From: Candidatus Hydrothermarchaeota archaeon
GTDB lineage: Archaea > Hydrothermarchaeota > Hydrothermarchaeia > Hydrothermarchaeales > BMS3B
Reading direction: 5' to 3'
Assembly (NCBI GenBank): GCA_015521945.1
Contig: WANG01000022.1
Span: 1-5,184 of the forward strand
DNA length: 5,184 nt
Under the pieces are notes generated by a model. It worked only from the letters and a program-made list of their open reading frames with translations. It did no database searches and was not told the origin of the DNA. The position numbers and the translations under genes are program-made. Positions 1 to 4,991 of the stretch are shown piece by piece (the stretch's first letter is position 1; each line of letters starts with the position of its first letter).

Positions 1-95
1 AAATTTATGATCTAACCTCTCTTATGGGGTTGCGGATTCTTCATTACAATCTGAGGTTCTCTTACGCTCCGGTGCACTCTTGAATGATGGTGGCA

Positions 96-108
96 GACTA
101 TAATAGTC
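96..108. repeat. Perfect 13-base palindrome GACTATAATAGTC
   Basis: Two six-base arms, GACTAT and ATAGTC, meet around a central A with no mismatch. Palindromes of this size are typical binding sites for dimeric winged-helix regulators, and a small winged-helix gene lies in the downstream operon. The site is about 130 bases upstream of the operon's TATA box, which is far for a simple archaeal operator, so a regulatory role is only a possibility. Confidence 0.4.
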
Positions 109-120
109 GCAAAAAGTTAT

Positions 121-149
121 AAGCAGGGTCTCTTTCAATGCACCTGCTT
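121..149. repeat. Inverted repeat with seven-base arms
   Basis: AAGCAGG (121-127) is exactly complementary to CCTGCTT (143-149), leaving a 15-base loop, and a T follows the second arm. It directly follows the TTATAA element. It could be a weak transcription terminator for something to the left or part of a small RNA. The long loop makes it a modest hairpin, and chance cannot be excluded. Confidence 0.3.
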
Positions 150-236
150 TCAACCCCCAGGATGCTCGCATGCCTTTAGCGGCGTCCAGCCTCGTGCGCA
201 CAGGGGCTTCCACACATCACCGCGCTCACCCAAATC

Positions 237-244
237 TTTTTATA
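237..244 (+). promoter_or_regulatory. Archaeal TATA box for the thioredoxin reductase operon
   Basis: TTTTTATA is a good match to the archaeal box A, and the CCCAAAT just upstream resembles a TFB-recognition element. A start of transcription about 26 bases downstream, near 267, would leave a leader of about 30 bases containing the ribosome site at 286-291. No other comparable box lies between this and the gene. Confidence 0.65.
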
Positions 245-285
245 CCTGGAATCTCATAAGTGTGTCCAAACTGTGCATAACCGGT

Positions 286-291
286 GGAGGT
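286..291 (+). promoter_or_regulatory. Ribosome binding site GGAGGT that fixes the reductase start
   Basis: GGAGGT matches the archaeal anti-Shine-Dalgarno and lies seven bases before the ATG at 299. A GTG at 284, which would add five residues, overlaps this site and has no good site of its own, so ATG 299 is the preferred start. Confidence 0.75.
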
Positions 292-298
292 ATTCATC

Positions 299-1198
299 AT
301 GGAGAGGTATGATGTGATAATAATCGGTGGCGGTCCTGCAGGCCTCAGCGCTGGAATATACACCGCAAGAGCAAACAAGCGCACCCTCATTCTTGACAAG
401 CCTGGCGGCAGCACCCTCCTCAAGGTTGAGGAGATTGAGAACTACTTTGGGTTTCCTGACGGTATAACAGGGAAGGAGCTGCTTGAGCTTGGAAGGAAGC
501 AGGCTGAGAAGTTCGGAGCCGTCATAGTTGAAGAGGAGGCTGTTGCCATAAAGCCGGGTGATGAAGCCTACGTGGTTGAGACCCCGGCGTCGGAGTACGA
601 GGGGAGAGGGATAATAATAGCCACGGGGGTGAAGAGGGAGCGGGCGAACATAAAGGGCCTGAAGGAGTTTGAGGGCAGGGGCGTCAGCTACTGCGTCACC
701 TGCGACGGCTTCTTCTTCAGGGGAGCCAGGGTTGGAGTGCTCGGCTCCGGAGACTACGCCGCAAAGGAGGCGCTTGAGCTTCTCTCCTACACCAAGGACG
801 TGTGCATATTCACCAACGGTGAAAAGCTCACCGCCAGCCAGAAGCTGCAGCAGGAGCTTGAGGCAAACGGTATAAGCGTGGTTGAGGACAGGGTTGAGGA
901 GCTTCTCGGGGGTGATACCCTGGAGGGGGTGAAGCTGGAGGACGGCAGCGTGAGGGAGGTGAAGGGGCTGTTTGTCGCCGTTGGCACCAGCGGTGCGGTG
1001 GACTTTGCAAGAAGCCTGGGAATAATGACCGAGGGCTCGGCAATAGTTGTTGACAGCAGGCAGAGCACGGGCGTGCCCAGGGTTTATGCCGCTGGCGATT
1101 GTACCGGGGGAAACAGGCAGGTGGCGGTTGCGGTTGGTGAGGGCGCCAACGCTGCCCTCAACCTCCTGGGAGAGCTGAGAAAAGCCAAGAGCGGGTGA
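299..1198 (+). CDS. trxB: Thioredoxin reductase-like flavoprotein with atypical pyridine-nucleotide site
   Basis: A 299-residue FAD-dependent dithiol/disulfide oxidoreductase that should reduce thioredoxin or a glutaredoxin-like protein in the cytoplasm. Visible motifs in order: FAD-binding GGGPAG at residues 10-15, ATG at 108-110, redox-active CVTC at 132-135 followed by DG, a second nucleotide-fold glycine motif GSGDYA at 149-154, FVAVG at 225-229, the second FAD motif AAGDC at 264-268, and RQVAVAVGEG at 273-282. The length is normal for the low-molecular-weight family. The place where NADPH-dependent members carry an HRRxxxR-type phosphate-binding motif reads FTNGEKL (171-177), so NADPH use is doubtful. 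Some methanogen enzymes of this family use reduced F420. The start is ATG 299, by the GGAGGT site. It heads a three-gene unit, and its stop sits six bases before the next chosen start. Confidence 0.88.
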   Translation: MERYDVIIIGGGPAGLSAGIYTARANKRTLILDKPGGSTLLKVEEIENYFGFPDGITGKELLELGRKQAEKFGAVIVEEEAVAIKPGDEAYVVETPASEYEGRGIIIATGVKRERANIKGLKEFEGRGVSYCVTCDGFFFRGARVGVLGSGDYAAKEALELLSYTKDVCIFTNGEKLTASQKLQQELEANGISVVEDRVEELLGGDTLEGVKLEDGSVREVKGLFVAVGTSGAVDFARSLGIMTEGSAIVVDSRQSTGVPRVYAAGDCTGGNRQVAVAVGEGANAALNLLGELRKAKSG

Positions 1199-1199
1199 T
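1194..1199 (+). promoter_or_regulatory. Ribosome binding site GGTGAT for the regulator gene
   Basis: GGTGAT is the 3' part of the archaeal consensus GGAGGTGAT and overlaps the stop codon of the reductase. Aligned to the anti-Shine-Dalgarno, it has the same distance to ATG 1204 as the site at 286-291 has to ATG 299. That favours ATG 1204 over GTG 1195 or ATG 1198. Confidence 0.5.
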
Positions 1200-1203
1200 G
1201 GGT

Positions 1204-1566
1204 ATGAAGAACCTGCCGGACATAAAAACCCCCTTCAGGGAAATGTCTGTTGTTGATATAATGAGGTGCATGTTTGGGCTGAAGAACTTTGAGACCCAGA
1301 TATACCTTGAGCTTGTCAACAGGGGCTCAATGACGGTTAACGACCTCGTCAGGGACTTTGGAAAGGACAGGAGCACCGTGCAGCGTGCCCTTCAGAACCT
1401 GATAATCGCCGGGCTGATTCACCGTGAGCAGAGGAACATAAAGCACGGGGGGTACTACTACGTTTACCACGCAACCCCCTTCAGCGAGCTGAAGGACACC
1501 ATGAAGGAGAGCATCAGGAAGTGGTGCGATACGGTTATAAAGTGGATAGACGAGCTGAACCCCTGA
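1204..1566 (+). CDS. Small winged-helix transcriptional regulator, TrmB/MarR-like
   Basis: A 120-residue protein that is mostly one DNA-binding domain. Residues 26-40 form an initial helix (LKNFETQIYLELVNR), and 42-74 a helix-turn-helix pattern with TVNDLVRDFGKDRSTVQRALQNL. GLI at 70-72 leads into a wing ending in GGYYYVY at 82-88. A C-terminal helix (94-118) is probably the dimerisation helix. No ligand-binding domain follows, so it is far shorter than full TrmB sugar sensors. Cysteines occur only at 22 and 108, outside the helix-turn-helix. It lies in an operon with a dithiol reductase and may autoregulate or sense redox state, which is inference. GTG 1195 or ATG 1198 are alternative starts adding three or two residues. 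The domain call is firm; the subfamily and targets are not. Confidence 0.78.
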   Translation: MKNLPDIKTPFREMSVVDIMRCMFGLKNFETQIYLELVNRGSMTVNDLVRDFGKDRSTVQRALQNLIIAGLIHREQRNIKHGGYYYVYHATPFSELKDTMKESIRKWCDTVIKWIDELNP

Positions 1567-1575
1567 GGTGTTTCA

Positions 1576-1824
1576 ATGCTGAAGCCCCCCTTTGACCCCA
1601 GGAGCATAAAGCCAGGTGAGTTTGAGTACCTCACCCGCAGGAAGCTTGAGGGCGGTGAGGTGCTGGTGTGGCGCAGGAAGGGTGAGGAGCTCTCGGGCTT
1701 CGTGCTGCTCTGCCCCCACTGCGGGAAGGAGAGCCAGGGTGAGGCGGAGCTCAGGAGGCGCCCCTACAGGGTGAGATGCCCCTCCTGCAACCGCAGCATT
1801 TCCCTCCCCAGGTTCAAGAAGTAG
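1576..1824 (+). CDS. Small zinc-ribbon protein of unknown function
   Basis: An 82-residue basic protein. Two cysteine knuckles, CPHC at residues 46-49 and CPSC at 68-71, are separated by 18 residues and should bind one zinc or iron atom as a rubredoxin-like zinc ribbon. The N-terminal half (1-44) has an EVLVWRRKGEELSGFVLL stretch that looks like beta strands, and no membrane segment is present. GAGGTG at 1565-1570, five bases before ATG 1576, is a good ribosome site. The gap to the regulator gene is only nine bases, so the two are almost surely cotranscribed. I do not recognise the family by name. A role as a nucleic-acid-binding or redox partner of its neighbours is possible but unproven. 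Confidence 0.75.
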   Translation: MLKPPFDPRSIKPGEFEYLTRRKLEGGEVLVWRRKGEELSGFVLLCPHCGKESQGEAELRRRPYRVRCPSCNRSISLPRFKK

Positions 1825-1825
1825 G

Positions 1826-2470
1826 CTAACGGCATACCTCCCTGAAGCGGCAGAAGGTGCACCTCCGGGAGTTCACCGCCTCCGGTATATCCCCGTCAAG
1901 AATCTCCACCATTCTGCGAAGCGCGGGCAGGAAGCGCCTCTCCAAGTAGCTCTCCTGCATCACCCCGATTCTGCGCCTGCTGCCCCTGTGCCTCTCCACC
2001 ACCATGTAGCTCAGCCTGCACCCTGGAAACCTGCCGAGGTTTTCCCTGCCCTCCTCCCACCTGTAGGTCGCACACCCGTAGCGCAGGGCGTGGCAGTACC
2101 CAGAGAGCTGGTAGCGGTAGCTGGGCATCATCCTCGCGTAGCTCCTGCGTACGAACTTCTCGTCCACAACCAGGAGCTCGTTCCGGCGCTTTATGAGCAG
2201 GTCTATCCTGCCGGTGAAGGTGTACCCTGCGTGCCTGAACCTCACGAAGACGCTCTCCCTGGGAAGCTGGAGAACGCTGTCCCTCTGCCTCATCCAGTGC
2301 CTCAGCCCCGGCAGGCGCCTCAGCCTGGGCTCTTCCGTGAGCTCGGATATGCGGTGGTGCGCCGCTCCAGCGCGCATTGCCCTCGTGGTCGCCCTTATCC
2401 CCCTCACCAGGCTGAGGTAAACCTGGCGCTCGCAGTACCCGAGGGAGGCGAAGGCGCTTATGGGCACCAT
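1826..2470 (-). CDS. Cas4-like PD-(D/E)XK nuclease with iron-sulfur cysteines
   Basis: A 214-residue protein with the layout of Cas4/RecB-type exonucleases, which trim DNA ends with a metal-dependent nuclease core stabilised by a 4Fe-4S cluster. Visible residues: an N-terminal cysteine in YCERQVYL (Cys13), a histidine pair at 38-39 matching the conserved N-terminal histidine, GRID at 87-90 (metal-binding Asp90), VVDEK at 101-105 giving the D/E-x-K active site, and QLSGY at 121-125 for the QxxxY motif. Three closing cysteines, CTFCRFREVC at 204-213, complete the four cluster ligands. The length is normal for Cas4. No cas1, cas2 or CRISPR repeat is in the window, so it appears as a stand-alone copy behind mptA (37-base gap). 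ATG 2470 lacks a clear ribosome site; a weak CTTTAGTT box about 26 bases upstream would fit a leaderless message. Whether it acts in CRISPR adaptation or general DNA repair cannot be told. Confidence 0.8.
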   Translation of the reverse strand: MVPISAFASLGYCERQVYLSLVRGIRATTRAMRAGAAHHRISELTEEPRLRRLPGLRHWMRQRDSVLQLPRESVFVRFRHAGYTFTGRIDLLIKRRNELLVVDEKFVRRSYARMMPSYRYQLSGYCHALRYGCATYRWEEGRENLGRFPGCRLSYMVVERHRGSRRRIGVMQESYLERRFLPALRRMVEILDGDIPEAVNSRRCTFCRFREVCR

Positions 2471-2507
2471 GTAGGTATATGGTGCTGGCGCAACTAAAGC
2501 CTTTGGG

Positions 2508-3359
2508 CTACTCCCCCACCTCCCTGCGTATCTCCCCCAGGGTGGTGAACCTCTCAGCCACGGCGTTGTGCTGGTGGATGCTCTCAATGCTCTCGCTTCT
2601 CGCGTACACCGCCGTGGCATCGGGGAGCGCAGGGAAGGCGCGCATGGTGCGGAGAAGCATGCTCCTGACGGTGTCCTCAACGAAGTTGGGATTCAGGTGC
2701 GCCCTGTAAACCACCTCCACCTCGTCCTCCCGCTTGAGCACCTCGTACAGCCTTGAGCTCATGGAGCTCTCAACTATCTCAATTATCTGCTCCACCTTCA
2801 CCCTGCCGGGGGCAGTGCCCACCATCAGGGTGGATATGTTGCGCTGGTTGTGGCTGGCGATGGGCAGCATGCTCAGGATGCTCTCAGCCTCATCCTCGGG
2901 AAACCTCCTCGCCAGCTCCCGCTTTGCCTTCTCCCTTATGCCCTCGTGGGCGCAGGGGCAGGTGGTTATCCCAGTCACCTCCGCTCCGAGCATCAGGGTG
3001 AGCTCCCCCTCAAGCCTGCCGCTTGCCAGCAGGGTGTACACCTCCTGGGAGGTGTGCCCGGTTACGGGGGTGCGCCTCACCACCGCGTACTCAGCCCGCA
3101 TCTCAGCCTCGGCGCTCCTTATGCCCTCAAGCCCCTCAAGCTTCCTGAGCAGCCTGAGGGGCACCTCCTCGGCGGTGCGCACGGGTCTGGCAACGGCTGC
3201 ATCCACGGCGGTGAGCACCGCATCCCTCAGGGCAACGGTATCCGGCTGCCCGTGGGTGCTTATACTCACCGTGAGCTGCGGCAGCAGCACCGCCCTGCCG
3301 TCTTCTGCCTCAATTTCAACCAGGCGCTGAATTCCGCTGTAGGTTGTAAGGTAGCTCAT
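2508..3359 (-). CDS. mptA: GTP cyclohydrolase IV (MptA/FolE2 family), divergent N-terminus
   Basis: A 283-residue member of the metal-dependent GTP cyclohydrolase family of COG1469. In archaea MptA converts GTP to 7,8-dihydroneopterin 2',3'-cyclic phosphate, the first step of methanopterin synthesis. Family motifs seen: GAEVTGITTCPC at 125-136 with the metal-binding cysteine of the CPC motif, IREKAK at 141-146, SHNQR at 169-173, NPNFVED at 223-229, and ESIHQHNA at 259-266 followed by AER. The C-terminal two thirds are typical. The N-terminus is shorter than usual: it begins within the region that normally reads LTRVGV, and the following segment reads STHGQPDTVALRD where relatives have an R-K-G-x-x-x-S-R pattern. 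The start is ATG 3359, which has no ribosome site; no in-frame ATG lies between it and the promoter. The gene is divergent from pyrD and followed by the Cas4-like gene. Confidence 0.87.
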   Translation of the reverse strand: MSYLTTYSGIQRLVEIEAEDGRAVLLPQLTVSISTHGQPDTVALRDAVLTAVDAAVARPVRTAEEVPLRLLRKLEGLEGIRSAEAEMRAEYAVVRRTPVTGHTSQEVYTLLASGRLEGELTLMLGAEVTGITTCPCAHEGIREKAKRELARRFPEDEAESILSMLPIASHNQRNISTLMVGTAPGRVKVEQIIEIVESSMSSRLYEVLKREDEVEVVYRAHLNPNFVEDTVRSMLLRTMRAFPALPDATAVYARSESIESIHQHNAVAERFTTLGEIRREVGE

Positions 3360-3396
3360 TGGTGTGATTGAATTACTGCCTAACCTCTGCAAACAC

Positions 3397-3404
3397 TTAA
3401 ATAT
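3397..3404. promoter_or_regulatory. Central TATA-like box TTAAATAT between mptA and pyrD
   Basis: The 66-base divergent gap has a single clear A/T-rich box, reading TTAAATAT on the plus strand and ATATTTAA on the minus. Its centre is about 26 bases before ATG 3426 of pyrD, implying a nearly leaderless pyrD message. It is about 41 bases before ATG 3359 of mptA, implying a leader of about 14 bases without a ribosome site. It may serve both directions. A weak AAGGT (3414-3418) at standard spacing leaves room for conventional initiation of pyrD. Confidence 0.55.
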
Positions 3405-3425
3405 CCAGGGGGGAAGGTTGTAGGC

Positions 3426-4325
3426 ATGCAGGGGCTTGAGGTTGAGCTCGCGGGTATGAGGCTCAGGAACCCCACCATGCTGGCTTCCGGGATAATGGGG
3501 CTGAGCGCCGCTTCCCTGAGGAGGGCAATAAAAGGGGGCGCGGGAGCGGTGGTGGCGAAGTCCTGCAGCTCGCAGCCCAGGGAGGGCAACCCCAACCCGA
3601 CGGTTGTTGAGATTCCCACGGGGCTGCTGAACAGCGTGGGTCTGGCGAATCCCGGGTGCGCCGAGCTTGCGGAGGAGCTCGGGAGGTGCAGGGGTGAGGT
3701 GCCGGTGGTGGCGAGCGTGTACGGGTTCAGCACCCGGGAGTACGCTGCGTGTGCCCAGGTTGTGGAGCGTGCTGGTGTGGACGCGGTGGAGCTCAACCTC
3801 TCCTGCCCGAATGTTGAGGGCACGGTCTTCGGATACAGCGAGGAGCTCGCCAGGGAGGTGGTGGAGGAGGTCAAGCGGAGGGTGAGGGTGCCGGTGTTTG
3901 CCAAGCTCACCGCGGATGCGGGGGATATTGTCAGCGTTGCTGCAGCGTGCGAGGATGCGGGGGCGGATGGGATAACCGCCATCAACACCCTGCGAGCGAT
4001 GGCGATAGACGTTACCACCGCCAGGCCCGTGCTGGGGAACAGGGTTGGAGGGCTCTCGGGAAGGTGCCTCAAGCCTGTGGCTCTGAGGTGCGTTTACGAG
4101 ATTGCGGAGGAGGTGAGCATACCCGTTATAGGGTGCGGGGGCGTAACCACGGGCAGGGATGCGGTGGAGTTTCTGCTTGCAGGGGCGAGGGCGGTGCAGA
4201 TAGGCACGGGAGTGCTCTACAGGGGCATGTCGGTGTTCAGGAAGGTTTCCATGGAGATAGCGGAGTACATGGAGGAGAAGGGGTACTCGCGGGTGGATGA
4301 GCTTGTAGGGCTGGCGCACCGATGA
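3426..4325 (+). CDS. pyrD: Dihydroorotate dehydrogenase, catalytic subunit (class 1B type)
   Basis: A 299-residue FMN-binding TIM barrel that oxidises dihydroorotate to orotate in pyrimidine synthesis. Motifs seen: ASGIMG at 20-25, AKSCSSQPREGNPNP at 44-58, NSVGLANPG at 69-77 (substrate and FMN loop), NLSCPNV at 124-130 with Cys127 as the class 1 catalytic base, AKLTAD at 159-164, NTLRAM at 187-192, NRVGGLSG at 205-212, and the FMN phosphate sites GCGGV (236-240) and QIGTG (258-262). The length is full. Archaeal class 1B enzymes normally work with a PyrK iron-sulfur flavoprotein that passes electrons to NAD; no pyrK is present in the window. The start is ATG 3426, with a weak AAGGT site and a TATA box about 26 bases upstream. 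The last bases overlap the next gene by ATGA, indicating coupled translation. Confidence 0.92.
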   Translation: MQGLEVELAGMRLRNPTMLASGIMGLSAASLRRAIKGGAGAVVAKSCSSQPREGNPNPTVVEIPTGLLNSVGLANPGCAELAEELGRCRGEVPVVASVYGFSTREYAACAQVVERAGVDAVELNLSCPNVEGTVFGYSEELAREVVEEVKRRVRVPVFAKLTADAGDIVSVAAACEDAGADGITAINTLRAMAIDVTTARPVLGNRVGGLSGRCLKPVALRCVYEIAEEVSIPVIGCGGVTTGRDAVEFLLAGARAVQIGTGVLYRGMSVFRKVSMEIAEYMEEKGYSRVDELVGLAHR

Positions 4326-4822
4326 GCTGGCTGAATCTCAAACCCCTGCACAGGGTGCTTCTGACCTCGGGATGCTCGGTAACCAGGCTGCTTGAGGCGG
4401 TGGAGGGGTGCAGGGTTGAGGTTGAGGGGGTGAGGCAGGAGCTCGTGGAGGCGCCTGAGGAGGTGGCGGAGGTGCTGGAGATACCCGCGGGCTCGGAGGT
4501 AATCCAGCGGGAGGTGATGCTGAGGAGCTGCAGGCGGGTGCTGATGCACGCGGAGAGCTACGCTCCGCTGAGGAGGCTAAGCAGGGAGTTCAGGGAGGCT
4601 GTGATGCACGCAGAAAAACCCATCGGCAGGATAATGGAGGAGCTGAAGATGGAGGCGAGGCGGGAGCTGCTGGTGGTGCGGGGGAGGCGGGCAGATGCCA
4701 GGCTCTCGGAGGTCTTCGGCGTACCGCCGGGGGAGCTGGTGCTTGAGAGGGAGTACCTCATCATAAGCTCGGGTGCACCCCTGGTGTACATCACAGAGAG
4801 ATTCCCCTACGCCTACTTCTGA
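4322..4822 (+). CDS. Chorismate lyase-like protein (DUF98/UbiC-like)
   Basis: A 166-residue protein resembling archaeal DUF98 proteins and bacterial UbiC, which split chorismate into 4-hydroxybenzoate and pyruvate. Matching features: QREVMLRS at 62-69, then MHAESYAPL at 75-83 (UbiC-like R-x-V-x-L followed by A-x-S-x-x-P, here with Tyr-Ala before Pro), KPIGRIMEE at 99-107, EREYLIISSGAPLVYITERFP across 142-162 with the paired charged residues Glu142-Arg143 and the late Glu159. The length suits the family and no signal or membrane segment is seen. 4-Hydroxybenzoate is a precursor of the aryl part of methanopterin in methanogens, so with mptA 960 bases away a role in that pathway is a good inference. 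The start ATG overlaps the pyrD stop as ATGA. No terminator follows the stop before the next TATA box. Confidence 0.75.
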   Translation: MSWLNLKPLHRVLLTSGCSVTRLLEAVEGCRVEVEGVRQELVEAPEEVAEVLEIPAGSEVIQREVMLRSCRRVLMHAESYAPLRRLSREFREAVMHAEKPIGRIMEELKMEARRELLVVRGRRADARLSEVFGVPPGELVLEREYLIISSGAPLVYITERFPYAYF

Positions 4823-4827
4823 TAAGG

Positions 4828-4834
4828 TTTATAT
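4828..4834 (+). promoter_or_regulatory. Strong archaeal TATA box TTTATAT
   Basis: TTTATAT begins six bases after the stop of the chorismate-lyase-like gene. With the usual 25-27 base offset, transcription starts near 4857, leaving a leader of about 13 bases that begins at the purine-rich ribosome site. It is the best-formed promoter in the window and would drive the small basic gene and probably the tRNA behind it. Confidence 0.72.
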
Positions 4835-4858
4835 CGTGAGGGATGGAAGATAGCGAGA

Positions 4859-4864
4859 GGAGGA
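4859..4864 (+). promoter_or_regulatory. Ribosome binding site GGAGGA for the small basic gene
   Basis: GGAGGA ends five bases before ATG 4870, which is strong and correctly spaced. Together with the TATA box it argues that the very short frame behind it is really translated. Confidence 0.7.
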
Positions 4865-4869
4865 ATCAG

Positions 4870-4983
4870 ATGGCTGGAAAGCACTCGTCCAGGAAGTGGA
4901 AGAAGCGGGGAAAATGCCGCTGGAAGACACGGAAAAAGAAGCTCAAGGAGCGGAGGAGGAAGAGAAAGCTCCAGCAGAGGTAG
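4870..4983 (+). CDS. 37-residue highly basic protein, candidate ribosomal protein eL41
   Basis: A very short gene of 37 codons ending in TAG. The product has 12 lysines and 9 arginines, so 21 of 37 residues are basic, with one acidic residue (Glu27), two tryptophans (10 and 18) and one cysteine (16). The segment RWKTRKKKLKERRRKRKLQQ (17-36) follows the pattern of eL41, a 25-residue ribosomal protein of tryptophan plus Arg/Lys helix with a central Leu and a C-terminal Gln/Ala-Arg end. Here about 14 extra residues precede that core. A well-formed TATA box and a strong ribosome site support expression, and the frame runs without interruption to eight bases before a tRNA gene. If it is not eL41 it is still most likely an RNA-binding or ribosome-associated protein. 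Highly basic sequences align by composition, so the family call is tentative. Confidence 0.68.
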   Translation: MAGKHSSRKWKKRGKCRWKTRKKKLKERRRKRKLQQR

Positions 4984-4991
4984 CGCTGCAC

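Larger units (their letters stand above)
1..236. other. Non-coding leader region, no supported gene
   Basis: This stretch is visibly richer in A and T than the genes that follow and holds no convincing open frame. A 63-codon minus-strand frame (22-213) exists but has an odd composition and no recognisable domain. Two inverted repeats (96-108 and 121-149) and a TTATAA element at 117-122 are the only structure I see. It may contain the end of an upstream transcript, a regulatory zone for the reductase operon, or a small RNA; the sequence does not decide. Confidence 0.55.

Noticed and set aside
22..213. Minus-strand frame of 63 codons in the leader
   Set aside because: It starts with GTG, has no recognisable domain and no clear promoter at the right distance, and covers the inverted repeats. 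A GGTGAT lies near the start, so it is not impossible, but I cannot support it.
1826..2470. CRISPR array near the Cas4-like gene
   Set aside because: I looked for regularly spaced direct repeats across the window and found none; only the nuclease gene itself hints at CRISPR.
2471..2680. 70-codon upstream extension of the Cas4-like gene
   Set aside because: It overlaps the end of mptA in another frame and shows no Cas4 sequence; the family begins at about MVPISAF.
1988..3371. Plus-strand frames of 169, 198 and 173 codons opposite the Cas4-like gene and mptA
   Set aside because: They lie opposite genes with clear catalytic motifs, have Pro/Ser/Ala-rich low-information content and lack ribosome sites.
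3380..4072. 230-codon minus-strand frame opposite pyrD
   Set aside because: Shadow of pyrD, with composition dominated by Ser, Thr, Ala and Pro and no motif.
3360..4319. Long minus-strand extension of mptA to 603 codons
   Set aside because: This part is antisense to pyrD, is rich in Pro, His, Arg and Leu with no domain, and is an artefact of the GC-rich codon pattern. The real start is ATG 3359.
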